In this document: piece by piece, positions 24,589 through 32,136 of the stretch
Layout: every line of letters starts with the position of its first letter
How positions within the stretch are numbered: the first letter of the stretch is position 1
Origin: Bacteroidales bacterium
GTDB taxonomy: Bacteria > Bacteroidota > Bacteroidia > Bacteroidales > UBA932
DNA: 46,520 bases
Assembly: GCA_022777585.1 (NCBI GenBank)
Contig: JALFFZ010000116.1
Span: 1 to 46,520 of the forward strand
Reading direction: 5' to 3'
Position numbers and translations under genes: made by a program
The notes under the pieces: model-generated
Database searches by the model: none
The model's input: only the letters and a program-made list of their open reading frames with translations
Told to the model about the DNA's origin: nothing

Positions 24589-25658
24589 CCTCCAAGCCTG
24601 TCGAAGAAAGTCATCACATCCTCCCAGGTTCTGAACGGGTCCTCACCGAAATGCAGGACTGTGCCCATGAAATCGGATGTGCCGAGACGCTCCGGATACC
24701 TGTCGATGAGATAGTCACCCAGTACAATGTCCTTCCTGTTGCTCACGATGACACGGTTCCAGGCCGGTACGCCAAGATGCCTTTCAACCCAGCGGAAGAT
24801 TTCCGGCAGGGTGTCCGGATTGTTGAAATGCGACGAAACAAGCACGTATGGAGTGTAATTCCTGCACAATGCCGCAAATGACTTGACGGCACTTCCGCAG
24901 GCCTCGAATTCCTGAGTGGGAATATTTTTGGAAATCCCGTTTCTGACATCAGCCAACGTATCCGTGAAGCTGACAAGGACAACGGGCTTCCTTCTATTAT
25001 TCTGAATGTCGTCAATCCTCTCAATGACATGGAGAACGGAATGCAGGAAGACGCTGTCGTCCAGATAATGCCCGCCGTCGAATCGGATTGCATTGGGATA
25101 ATGCGAGGCGAATTCGTCATAGGTGTCCACCATATTGTCCCTGGTCCCGAACATTCCATAGACAAGGCCCTGATCTCCTGTCAGCGAGCCGAATGTATCC
25201 AGGCTTGAGGCATCTTCCGGTATGCCTTCAAAGCAGGCCGATGACACTTCCCTGAAATCCTCGAGCAGCGGCTTGTTCACAAGAAATGATGTCTCGCCAT
25301 CCGCCCTTGGACAATGATATTCCTGACGGCCGAGACCATTGTTCTTCAATATGGTATCTGCAAGATGGAAGGCGGGATTTACCAGAATGCGGTGGATTCC
25401 GCGGAGCTGCTCCGCAAGCATTCCTCCCATTGAAGTTCCCAGAATAAGGTCAATCTTGCGTGTGGCGCAGATATCCTTCAGCAACGCCAATGCTTCCTGG
25501 GGTCTCACAGGAAGGTCCGGGGCAATGATTTCAGCCTCGGGAAGAAGAAGCCGCATTGTCCTTACAGTGCCGTTCTGTCCGCCGGAAGCGAATCCGTGGA
25601 CATAGAGTATTTTCTTTCCGGCCATAAGGTCCGGTCTCGCATATTCAAAAAGTTCCAT
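24582..25658 (-). CDS. YqiA-like alpha/beta hydrolase fused to a degenerate NT5C-type HAD domain
   Basis: The 358-residue protein has two parts. Residues 14-210 are a small alpha/beta hydrolase of the YqiA/UPF0227 kind: LYVHGFASGG, nucleophile serine 76 in GTSMGG, aspartate 174 in GTRDNMVD, histidine 197 in DGGHYLDD, so the triad looks complete. Residues 224-358 resemble the cytosolic 5'(3')-deoxyribonucleotidase family (NT5C): VLVSSH matches the second motif and KDIVLGDYLIDRYPE the third. But motif I reads VSFTDTLADV where the family has VDMDGVLAD, so both catalytic aspartates are replaced (S230, T232). The second domain is therefore probably catalytically dead and may bind a ligand. No signal peptide is present. 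No function is known for this fusion. Confidence 0.78.
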   Translation of the reverse strand: MELFEYARPDLMAGKKILYVHGFASGGQNGTVRTMRLLLPEAEIIAPDLPVRPQEALALLKDICATRKIDLILGTSMGGMLAEQLRGIHRILVNPAFHLADTILKNNGLGRQEYHCPRADGETSFLVNKPLLEDFREVSSACFEGIPEDASSLDTFGSLTGDQGLVYGMFGTRDNMVDTYDEFASHYPNAIRFDGGHYLDDSVFLHSVLHVIERIDDIQNNRRKPVVLVSFTDTLADVRNGISKNIPTQEFEACGSAVKSFAALCRNYTPYVLVSSHFNNPDTLPEIFRWVERHLGVPAWNRVIVSNRKDIVLGDYLIDRYPERLGTSDFMGTVLHFGEDPFRTWEDVMTFFDRLGGQ

Positions 25659-25694
25659 GTCAATGGGTTATTCCAGGTAACGATGAACAAATGA

Positions 25695-25727
25695 TAAAAA
25701 AAGGACGGGGCAACATGACCCCGTCCT
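25695..25727 (-). terminator. Intrinsic terminator of rpmE2
   Basis: On the minus strand AGGACGGGG (25719-25727) pairs with CCCCGTCCT (25702-25710) across an eight-base loop and is followed by seven U. It lies 19 bases after the rpmE2 stop. There is no U-run on the plus side, so it works in one direction. Confidence 0.9.
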
Positions 25728-25746
25728 GAATCTCCTGACAGACAAA

Positions 25747-25998
25747 TTATTTCTGTCTGGTCTTGTATCTCTGGTAGAATCTGTCCACACGACCGGTGGT
25801 ATCGACGAGCTTGACCTTTCCGGTGTAGAATGGGTGAGAGGTGTTGGAAATCTCGACCTTTACTACTGGGTACTCAACTCCGTCAACAACGAGGGTATCC
25901 TTGGTGGTTGCGCAAGAGCGTGTGATGAACACTGTGTCGTTAGACATATCCTTGAAAGCTACAAGACGGTAGTTTTCGGGATGAATTCCTTTCTTCAT
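25747..25998 (-). CDS. rpmE2: 50S ribosomal protein L31 type B
   Basis: The 83-residue protein begins MKKGIHPENYRLVAFKDMS and contains SCATTKDTLVVDGVEYP and SHPFYTGK, as in type B L31. The zinc-binding CxxC pairs of type A are absent. In many bacteria type B replaces the zinc form; Bacteroidetes often carry only this one. It has its own promoter and terminator. Confidence 0.97.
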   Translation of the reverse strand: MKKGIHPENYRLVAFKDMSNDTVFITRSCATTKDTLVVDGVEYPVVKVEISNTSHPFYTGKVKLVDTTGRVDRFYQRYKTRQK

Positions 25999-26033
25999 TT
26001 TCTAAAAAATTAATTGTTTTCAAATCAGGAACG

Positions 26034-26065
26034 CAAATTTAGGCATTTCCTGAAACATATCCAAA
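26034..26065 (-). promoter_or_regulatory. Promoter of rpmE2
   Basis: On the minus strand TTTG (26062-26065) and TAAATTTG (26034-26041) are 20 bases apart. The start codon at 25998 is about 30 bases downstream of the expected transcription start. Confidence 0.78.
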
Positions 26066-26079
26066 CTTTTGACGAAAAA

Positions 26080-27144
26080 TCATTTGATTCTGTAGGGTGC
26101 ATCGTCATACAAGGTAAAACGCTTGGCCTTGCGAATCCATTTCTGCTCCTCAAGTTTGACGTGCTCACGTGCTTCCTGGAAGGATATTTCTCCCTTGAGA
26201 TATGCCTCAAGTGTCTCGTCAGCAAGTTTCAGCCGGAAGCCGTCGGACATCTCGAACTGGGGATATCTCTCGGCAAAATACCTGATCAGCTGGAGTGTAT
26301 GGAGGAGGGAATGATACTGGGCGCCAGGCTTCAGCATTATCTGGTAACCATAGCAAATCTGGTCGCGGTAAAGGCCGGCGGACGGTCTGAATGAGCAGGG
26401 ACGCATCAGGACACCTTCCTGGACGGGAAGCATATCGTATGGCCCGTGCTGTATGAACGGAGCTCCGAAATACTCGTATGGCCGGGCGGTTCCGATACCC
26501 GGGGTGATGTTCGTGTTATTCCAGAGGCCTCCTCCCGCATACATCATGCAGGTAAACATTCCCGGTATGTCAGATGCCGGAGCGATGGTCCAGGGCAGCA
26601 GATCCTTGTTGTAGTCGGATGCGTGTGCGGAGATAACGTGAAGCGGATACCTCGCTCCGATTTCCGAATAGAAAAGGTTGCAGAGTTCACCGAGCGTAAG
26701 TCCGTGTCTGTGAGCCACTCTCGGCACGAAATTCTCGCAGTCCACATTCGGTACCGTACCCTCGACAATGCGTCCTGCCGGGTTAAGGTGGTCCACAATG
26801 TACAATGCCGGCGGCTCGTCCAGGACGGCCAGAATCATCATCAGGCGCATAACGTCCTTGGTATAGTTGAAATACCTCACGCCTACATCCTGAATCTCGA
26901 CCACGACTGCACTCAGCCCCTTCAGGGACTCGGAGTCGAAATGAATATGGTTCGTCCCCGGAGTCAGCTCCGCATCCTCAGGCTGGAACAGGCGTTCAAG
27001 ATTGCCCCTCTCCCTGAAAATGTCCCACATGTACCTGTCCCCGCTGGTATCCCAGCAGTTCTGGGTACAGAAGCAGCCCACCCTGCCTTCGACAAGGGCC
27101 TTGTCCAGCTGGTCCTCGAGTTTGGTTGTCCTGAATGAAAACAT
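26080..27144 (-). CDS. DUF1343 (NamZ/GH171-related) protein, cytosolic and divergent
   Basis: The 354-residue product matches the DUF1343 layout: RLFQPEDAEL (PEHG-like, glutamate 56), VVEIQDVGVRYFNYT near residue 82, YIVDHLNPAGRIVEG near 115, HRHGLTLGEL near 146, PWTIAPASDIPG near 184, and GTARPYEYFGAPFI near 218. Family members such as YbbC/NamZ are exo-beta-N-acetylmuramidases that act on peptidoglycan pieces. Two differences stand out: no signal peptide, and WNNTN where relatives have EGTN. The gene starts 3 bases after the glmM stop, so it is coupled to the enzyme making GlcN-1-phosphate for cell wall precursors. A role in cytosolic muropeptide recovery is inferred; loss of activity is also possible. 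Confidence 0.83.
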   Translation of the reverse strand: MFSFRTTKLEDQLDKALVEGRVGCFCTQNCWDTSGDRYMWDIFRERGNLERLFQPEDAELTPGTNHIHFDSESLKGLSAVVVEIQDVGVRYFNYTKDVMRLMMILAVLDEPPALYIVDHLNPAGRIVEGTVPNVDCENFVPRVAHRHGLTLGELCNLFYSEIGARYPLHVISAHASDYNKDLLPWTIAPASDIPGMFTCMMYAGGGLWNNTNITPGIGTARPYEYFGAPFIQHGPYDMLPVQEGVLMRPCSFRPSAGLYRDQICYGYQIMLKPGAQYHSLLHTLQLIRYFAERYPQFEMSDGFRLKLADETLEAYLKGEISFQEAREHVKLEEQKWIRKAKRFTLYDDAPYRIK

Positions 27145-27147
27145 TGC

Positions 27148-28572
27148 CTATACTCCCTCATTGATAATGCCTTTGGCAACTTCAATCACCTCATTGCCAA
27201 GGGCGACGGCACGTTCCTCCGTCTTCGCCTCCGAATAGATTCTGATAATCGGCTCAGTGTTGGACTTGCGGAGATGAACCCACTCCCTCTTCTCCTCGAA
27301 GCTTATCTTCACTCCGTCCACGGTATTGACATCCTGGTCTGAATATATTTCCTGAAGCCTGATCAGAATTTTATCAATCAATGACTTGTCGGACAGTTCA
27401 ATCCTGTTCTTGGCAATGTTGTACTCCGGATATGTCTTCTTGAGCTCTGAGACCTTCATTTTCTTATGGGCAAGATTGGAGAGGAAGAGGGCGACGCCCA
27501 CCATGGCGTCCCTGCCGGCGTGGATGGCCGGGTAGATTACTCCTCCATTGCCCTCGCCACCTATGAGAGCGCCTTTCTCCCGCATGAGGGTGGTGACATT
27601 GACCTCTCCGACCGCGGAAGCGTAGTACTTCCCGCCGTGAGCCTCGGTCACATCGCGCAATGCCCTGGACGAAGAGAGATTGGACACTGTCACGAGATCC
27701 TTTGCCCCCTCATCCCCGGCGCATCCGAGAAGATAGTCAGCGACACTGACAAGGGTGTACTCCTCCACGAAAGGCTCCCCGTTCTCGCAAATCAGGGCAA
27801 GACGATCCACATCAGGGTCCACGGAGATTCCGAAGTCGGCCTTTTCAGAGACAACTCTTTCAGAAAGTTCCACAAGATTCTGCGGGAGCGGCTCCGGATT
27901 ATGGGCGAAGTTGCCGTCCGGATTGCAGTTCACGCATACGCACTCGACTCCCATTCTCTGGAGAAGTCTCGGCATTATTATTCCTCCGACGGAATTGACA
28001 GCATCGAGCACCACCTTGAATCCCGCAGCTTTGACCGCCTCGGTGTCAACGTATTTGAGCTTGAGTACCTCATCCAGATGCCTGTCAGTGAAATCCTCCT
28101 CAACGATTGTCCCTATGGAATCAATATCTGCAAAGTCGAAGTTTCCGGACTCGGCGCAGTCCAGAACTGCCTGGCCTTCAGCGGCATTGAGGAACTCACC
28201 CTTCTCATTGAGGAGCTTGAGGGCATTCCACTGCCTCGGGTTGTGGGAGGCTGTGAGAATGATCCCGCCGTCAGCTTCAGAAAGAATGACTGCCATTTCT
28301 GTCGTAGGCGTGGAGGCCAGACCCGCCTTGATGACATCCACACCGCAGGCTGCAATGGTGCCGCAAACCAGATCCTCGACCATCTCGCCTGAAATTCTGG
28401 CGTCACGGCCTACGACCACGGTGTACCTCTCCCCTGCCGGCCTGGGTCTGCGTCTGCGCAGCTCGGAGCAATATGCATAAGTGAATTTGACAATGTCAAC
28501 TGGGGTCAGAGCCCCTCCCGGATTGCCTCCGACAGTCCCACGGATACCGGAGATGGATTTTATCAATGTCAT
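27148..28572 (-). CDS. glmM: Phosphoglucosamine mutase (GlmM-type phosphohexomutase)
   Basis: The 474-residue protein has the four blocks of the alpha-D-phosphohexomutase family. These are GILTASHNP-type IILTASHNP with phosphoserine site serine 109, the metal loop DPDVDRLALI near residue 255, the sugar loop GGEGNGG near 337, and the phosphate-binding end RKSNTEPIIRIY near 440. It should interconvert glucosamine 6- and 1-phosphate for UDP-GlcNAc and peptidoglycan. SGIRGTVGG at the start is the usual substrate-side arginine loop. It has its own promoter and leads a two-gene unit with the DUF1343 gene. A broader phosphomannomutase/phosphoglucomutase activity cannot be excluded. Confidence 0.93.
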   Translation of the reverse strand: MTLIKSISGIRGTVGGNPGGALTPVDIVKFTYAYCSELRRRRPRPAGERYTVVVGRDARISGEMVEDLVCGTIAACGVDVIKAGLASTPTTEMAVILSEADGGIILTASHNPRQWNALKLLNEKGEFLNAAEGQAVLDCAESGNFDFADIDSIGTIVEEDFTDRHLDEVLKLKYVDTEAVKAAGFKVVLDAVNSVGGIIMPRLLQRMGVECVCVNCNPDGNFAHNPEPLPQNLVELSERVVSEKADFGISVDPDVDRLALICENGEPFVEEYTLVSVADYLLGCAGDEGAKDLVTVSNLSSSRALRDVTEAHGGKYYASAVGEVNVTTLMREKGALIGGEGNGGVIYPAIHAGRDAMVGVALFLSNLAHKKMKVSELKKTYPEYNIAKNRIELSDKSLIDKILIRLQEIYSDQDVNTVDGVKISFEEKREWVHLRKSNTEPIIRIYSEAKTEERAVALGNEVIEVAKGIINEGV

Positions 28573-28614
28573 AATCTCATCAAGTTATTATTTACGGGGT
28601 TACTCAATAACACT

Positions 28615-28646
28615 CAAATTTATGAAAATACCGCAACAATGACAAA
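28615..28646 (-). promoter_or_regulatory. Promoter of glmM-DUF1343
   Basis: On the minus strand TTTG (28643-28646) and TAAATTTG (28615-28622) are 20 bases apart, with the glmM start at 28572. It partly overlaps the region of the divergent DUF486 promoter. Confidence 0.75.
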
Positions 28647-28655
28647 TTTTTCGTG

Positions 28656-28663
28656 TATCTTTG
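28656..28663 (+). promoter_or_regulatory. -7 box of the DUF486 gene
   Basis: TATCTTTG fits TAnnTTTG and lies 22 bases before the ATG at 28686. No clear TTTG is present at the -33 position. Confidence 0.6.
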
Positions 28664-28685
28664 CGCCCCGAAAAACAATTTAACA

Positions 28686-29054
28686 ATGAAAGCAATTCTG
28701 ACTGTGATTCTATTGGTTACATCCAACATCTTCATGACATTCGCCTGGTACGGGCATCTGAAACTTCAGGAGATGAAGATTTCGACCGGCTGGCCGCTGA
28801 TTCTGGTCATCCTGCTGTCCTGGGGGATGGCTTTCTTTGAATACTGCGCCCAGGTCCCGGCCAACAGAATCGGCTTCAACGGCAACGGCGGACCGTTCAA
28901 CATCATGCAACTCAAGGTCATCCAGGAGGTCATCTCCCTCACCGTGTTCACTGTCATCGTCACAGTGATGTTCAAGGGGCAGGCTCTTCAATGGAACCAT
29001 CTCGCAGCATTCCTCTGCCTTGTTGCAGCAGTATTTTTCGTTTTCCTCAAATAG
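28686..29054 (+). CDS. DUF486 (DMT-superfamily) small membrane protein
   Basis: Start chosen at 28686, behind the -7 box at 28656; an upstream in-frame ATG at 28653 would lie before the promoter box. The 122-residue protein has four membrane helices and the DUF486 pattern: FAWYGHLK near residue 19, LSWGMAFFEYCAQVPANRIG near 44, and IMQLKVIQEVISL near 78. The family is a half-size member of the drug/metabolite transporter group with unknown substrate. It probably works as a dimer in the inner membrane. Confidence 0.88.
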   Translation: MKAILTVILLVTSNIFMTFAWYGHLKLQEMKISTGWPLILVILLSWGMAFFEYCAQVPANRIGFNGNGGPFNIMQLKVIQEVISLTVFTVIVTVMFKGQALQWNHLAAFLCLVAAVFFVFLK

Positions 29055-29115
29055 GTAATATTCAACAGGTTAGCCCGAGAGCACAAAAATTAATTCGAAA
29101 AATATTGCCGAAAAG

Positions 29116-29146
29116 TTTGCAAACAAGAAAATTTTACTTAACTTTG
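29116..29146 (+). promoter_or_regulatory. Promoter of tRNA-Glu
   Basis: TTTG (29116-29119) and TAACTTTG (29139-29146) are 19 bases apart, 18 bases before the mature tRNA start. This is one of the best matches to the consensus in the window. Confidence 0.8.
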
Positions 29147-29164
29147 CAATCCTGAACAACAAAT

Positions 29165-29239
29165 GCTGGGTTCGTATAACGGTTAGTACCCAAGATTCTC
29201 AATCTTGTAATAGGAGTTCGATTCTCCTACCCAGTACCA
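29165..29239 (+). tRNA. tRNA-Glu (anticodon CTC), CCA encoded
   Basis: The cloverleaf folds by eye. The seven-pair acceptor stem pairs GCTGGGT with ACCCAGT, its first pair being G-U. The D arm is GTA/TAC. The anticodon stem CAAGA/TCTTG holds loop TTCTCAA with anticodon CTC. The T arm AGGAG/CTCCT holds loop TTCGATT. Discriminator A and an encoded CCA end at 29239. CTC reads the glutamate codon GAG. A promoter and a terminator frame it as a single-gene unit. Confidence 0.93.
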
Positions 29240-29242
29240 GCA

Positions 29243-29283
29243 AAGGCCAATCCACTGATTCCAGTAGGTTGGCTTATTTTTTT
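29243..29283 (+). terminator. Terminator after tRNA-Glu
   Basis: A bulged stem (GCCAA-CC-ACTG with CAGT-GG-TTGGC, loop ATTC) ends in a run of seven T. It starts a few bases after the CCA end. Confidence 0.8.
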
Positions 29284-29298
29284 GAAGAATAGTCAGCT

Positions 29299-29332
29299 TT
29301 TGGCGTTCAAATGTAGTTTTTCACTATATTTG
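29299..29332 (+). promoter_or_regulatory. Promoter of the porin gene, giving a nearly leaderless mRNA
   Basis: TTTG (29299-29302) and TATATTTG (29325-29332) are 22 bases apart. The ATG follows the -7 box after only 6 bases, so transcription should start at or within a few bases of the start codon. Confidence 0.65.
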
Positions 29333-29338
29333 TAAATT

Positions 29339-32119
29339 ATGAAGATTATTCGCTCATTCTTGTCAAAGATCTGGGTTCCGGCCGTCCTGGTCGGCGCGGC
29401 TTTCGTACAGGCAGTCGGAATGGACATTGCCAGAAGTTCCCACATATCCGGGACCGGAGCCTCCGAGACGCGTGACACAGTCATCTACGAAAATAAGATT
29501 TACACCAAGTTCCGCGATTCTTACGATGCCCTGCAGGTTGAGGAGGATGCATACGATTCCACCATGACTGACAGCGCGGAGGTCTTCATTTCAGCGAGGG
29601 ATACTATGAAAGTCCCTGATTCATTGAAATATACGGACCCGTTCAGATACAAGTACTACGTTGCCATCAAGGACTCCCTCACCCACGTCCTGGTCCGGGA
29701 TTCCCTCAGGAACGCAGGCGACTCGGTGGACTGGCCGAGACTTGACTCCCTCTACTACGCGGACTCCACCGAGACTGCAATACGCAAATTCAACGAGTGG
29801 TACGCATCCCTTGACAAGACGGCCAGAAAGAAATATGACTTCGAAAAGAAGATGAAGGCAAGGCAGGTCTATATGGACAGCGTCCTCAATGTAAAGGACA
29901 GTCTGCTCGCAATCCGGGACAGTGTCAGGGAGAACACGCCGAGAATTCTGGAAACCTTCGCCGTTCCGGACTCCATGTTCTACAAGAGGATTCTTACCTG
30001 GAACAAGGGAGAGTCGTTCAACGACGTCAACCTCCATCCGCTCGACACGTCTTACAACTACTGGTTCAATGACTATCCGTTCTTACGCAAGGACGTGAAT
30101 GCCAGCTATCTGGGAATATCCGGCTCCCCTCTTGTGACATACGATTTCTCAAAGAGGAAAAGCGAGGAAGGCGTCTCGTTCTACACCCCTTACGAGTCCT
30201 GGACCTACAATCCGTACAATCTCCCGATGTACAACACCAAGACCCCTTACACCGAACTGGCATACTGGGGAACACTCTTCGCCAATGCGGAAAGGGCTGA
30301 GAATGAGCTTCATATACTCACCACACAGAACTTCTTCCCGTCCTGGAACTTCACTCTCGAATATGACAGGACCGGCGCCAACGGCATGTTGGAAAATGAG
30401 GATGTGGACAACCGTACCTGCGTCATCAGCACCAACTACATGAGCAGGAAATATCTCCTGCATGCGGGCTATCTGTACAACAAGATTTCGAAGAGCGAGA
30501 ACGGAGGCATCATTGACAATTTCTGGATAAGGGACACTACAGTAGGTTCCAGGGAAATTTCCGTACGCCTCAAGGACGCCAGCACCCTCATCAAGAAGAA
30601 CACATTGTTCCTCGACCAGACATACAGGATTCCTTTCAACTTCATCAAGAACATAAGGGAGAAGAAGGCAATCAGGAGGGAAAACGCCTGGAGGGACAGC
30701 GTCATTGCCACAGGAGACTCGACGGCAATTATGGAAATGGAGGAATTGCTTGCCGGGAAAGCTGCCGAGCGTGAGGAAATTGCTGCGGCCGATACGCTTG
30801 ATACCGACATCACTACGGCCTTCATCGGCCATACCAGCGAATACTCGACCTACCGCAAAATCTACGACGACAGGATTGACCTCACGGACATTGAGGCAAG
30901 GAAGCTGTACAATGACAATTTCTACCTCAATCCTACCACTACCCACGACTCTCTGCGGGTGATGAAGTTCGAGAACAAGGTATTCATCAAGCTCCAGCCC
31001 TGGTCCGCGGACGGCATTGTCTCCGCCCTCAATGTGGGAATCGGGGACAGGCTCCTGAACTACTATATGTTCCCTCGGGACGGCTATCTCATGAAGAAGA
31101 GCGGAAACACTGTCTGGAACTCAGCCTACATTTACGGAGGAGCAAAGGGACAGTACCGGAAATATTTCCATTGGAATGCGGAGGGATGGTACACCTTCCT
31201 CGGAAAGGAGGTCAACGATGCCGGCATCACGGCCGATGCCACATTCAGCATTTATCCGTTCCGCCGTTACAGGCAGAGCCCTATGACATTCGGGGCGCAC
31301 TTCGAGACAAGCTTGGATGAGCCTGACTTCTATGAGCAGCATTATTACTCCAACCATTATATCTGGGACAATGATTTCAGTAAAATCAGCAAGACCCAGG
31401 TCGAGGGCTACTATGACGTGCCAAGGTGGAAATTGAACGTTACCGCATCCTGGACATTGATGAAGAATCATATCTACTATGACGGCAATGCCATCCCGCA
31501 GCAGGAGAAGAGCCCTGTAAGCGTGCTGAAGTTCGCATTGAACAAGAATTTCAAGATTGCCGGAATCCATCTGGACAATCAGGTACTCGTGCAGTTCTCC
31601 TCCAATGAGGATGTGATTCCTGTACCTGCGGTGGCAGTGAATGCAAGATGGTATTGGCAGTTCAATGTCGTCAGGAATGTGATGCAGATGCAGATTGGTG
31701 CCAATGTCACCTACAATACCAAGTGGTACATCCCCGGCTACAGCCCGGCTCTTGGCCAGTTCTACAACCAGAAAGAGGAGAAATACGGGAACTGCCCTTA
31801 CATCGACGCCTTCGTGAACGTCCAATGGAAGAGGGCCTGCATTTTCGTGAAGGCCATCAACGTCGGAATGGGCTGGCCAATGAACAAGGCTGACTATTTC
31901 AGTGCCCACGGCTACATCCGGCCTCAGAGAGGCATCAAGTTCGGCGTTTGCTGGCCGTTCTATCTCCAGCCGGCCAAGAACAAGAGCGTAGGCTCAGCAG
32001 GTGGCGGAGGAGGCTCATCCTCCTCAGGCATGTCCGGTATGGGTCTCGGTGGAATGAACTCCGGAGGACTGGGAGGATTCGGGAGCAGCAGAAGCGCAGG
32101 CTCGTCAAGCCGGCTTTGA
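29339..32119 (+). CDS. Large outer membrane porin-like protein (Porin_10 type)
   Basis: The 926-residue protein has a signal peptide (cleavage near residue 26-30). A charged helical region of about 200 residues follows, rich in Asp, Ser, Leu and Tyr repeats (RDSL, LDSLYYADS). Next comes a long beta-barrel region. HPLDTSYNYWFNDYP near residue 231, then TKTPYTELAYWGTLFANAE and QNFFPSWNFTLEYDRTGANG, fit the putative-porin family PF14121 common in Bacteroidetes. The barrel seems to end near KFGVCWPFYLQP (about 878). The last 40 residues are an extra Gly/Ser/Met-rich tail, unusual because barrels normally end in the final strand. It is followed by the lytic transglycosylase gene after 17 bases. 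Confidence 0.75.
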   Translation: MKIIRSFLSKIWVPAVLVGAAFVQAVGMDIARSSHISGTGASETRDTVIYENKIYTKFRDSYDALQVEEDAYDSTMTDSAEVFISARDTMKVPDSLKYTDPFRYKYYVAIKDSLTHVLVRDSLRNAGDSVDWPRLDSLYYADSTETAIRKFNEWYASLDKTARKKYDFEKKMKARQVYMDSVLNVKDSLLAIRDSVRENTPRILETFAVPDSMFYKRILTWNKGESFNDVNLHPLDTSYNYWFNDYPFLRKDVNASYLGISGSPLVTYDFSKRKSEEGVSFYTPYESWTYNPYNLPMYNTKTPYTELAYWGTLFANAERAENELHILTTQNFFPSWNFTLEYDRTGANGMLENEDVDNRTCVISTNYMSRKYLLHAGYLYNKISKSENGGIIDNFWIRDTTVGSREISVRLKDASTLIKKNTLFLDQTYRIPFNFIKNIREKKAIRRENAWRDSVIATGDSTAIMEMEELLAGKAAEREEIAAADTLDTDITTAFIGHTSEYSTYRKIYDDRIDLTDIEARKLYNDNFYLNPTTTHDSLRVMKFENKVFIKLQPWSADGIVSALNVGIGDRLLNYYMFPRDGYLMKKSGNTVWNSAYIYGGAKGQYRKYFHWNAEGWYTFLGKEVNDAGITADATFSIYPFRRYRQSPMTFGAHFETSLDEPDFYEQHYYSNHYIWDNDFSKISKTQVEGYYDVPRWKLNVTASWTLMKNHIYYDGNAIPQQEKSPVSVLKFALNKNFKIAGIHLDNQVLVQFSSNEDVIPVPAVAVNARWYWQFNVVRNVMQMQIGANVTYNTKWYIPGYSPALGQFYNQKEEKYGNCPYIDAFVNVQWKRACIFVKAINVGMGWPMNKADYFSAHGYIRPQRGIKFGVCWPFYLQPAKNKSVGSAGGGGGSSSSGMSGMGLGGMNSGGLGGFGSSRSAGSSSRL

Positions 32120-32136
32120 AACAATTCACTCTGACA

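Noticed and set aside
27466..28392. Open frame of 308 codons on the plus strand opposite glmM
   Set aside because: A shadow of a GC-biased gene; glmM motifs are intact on the other strand.
29339..29980. Charged repeat region of the porin as a possible separate coiled-coil gene
   Set aside because: The frame is open without break from the signal peptide into the barrel, and there is no internal promoter or start signal.
31948..32136. Upstream extension of the transglycosylase frame
   Set aside because: It lies wholly inside the porin gene in another frame and is Arg-rich; the ATG at 32137 gives a proper membrane anchor.
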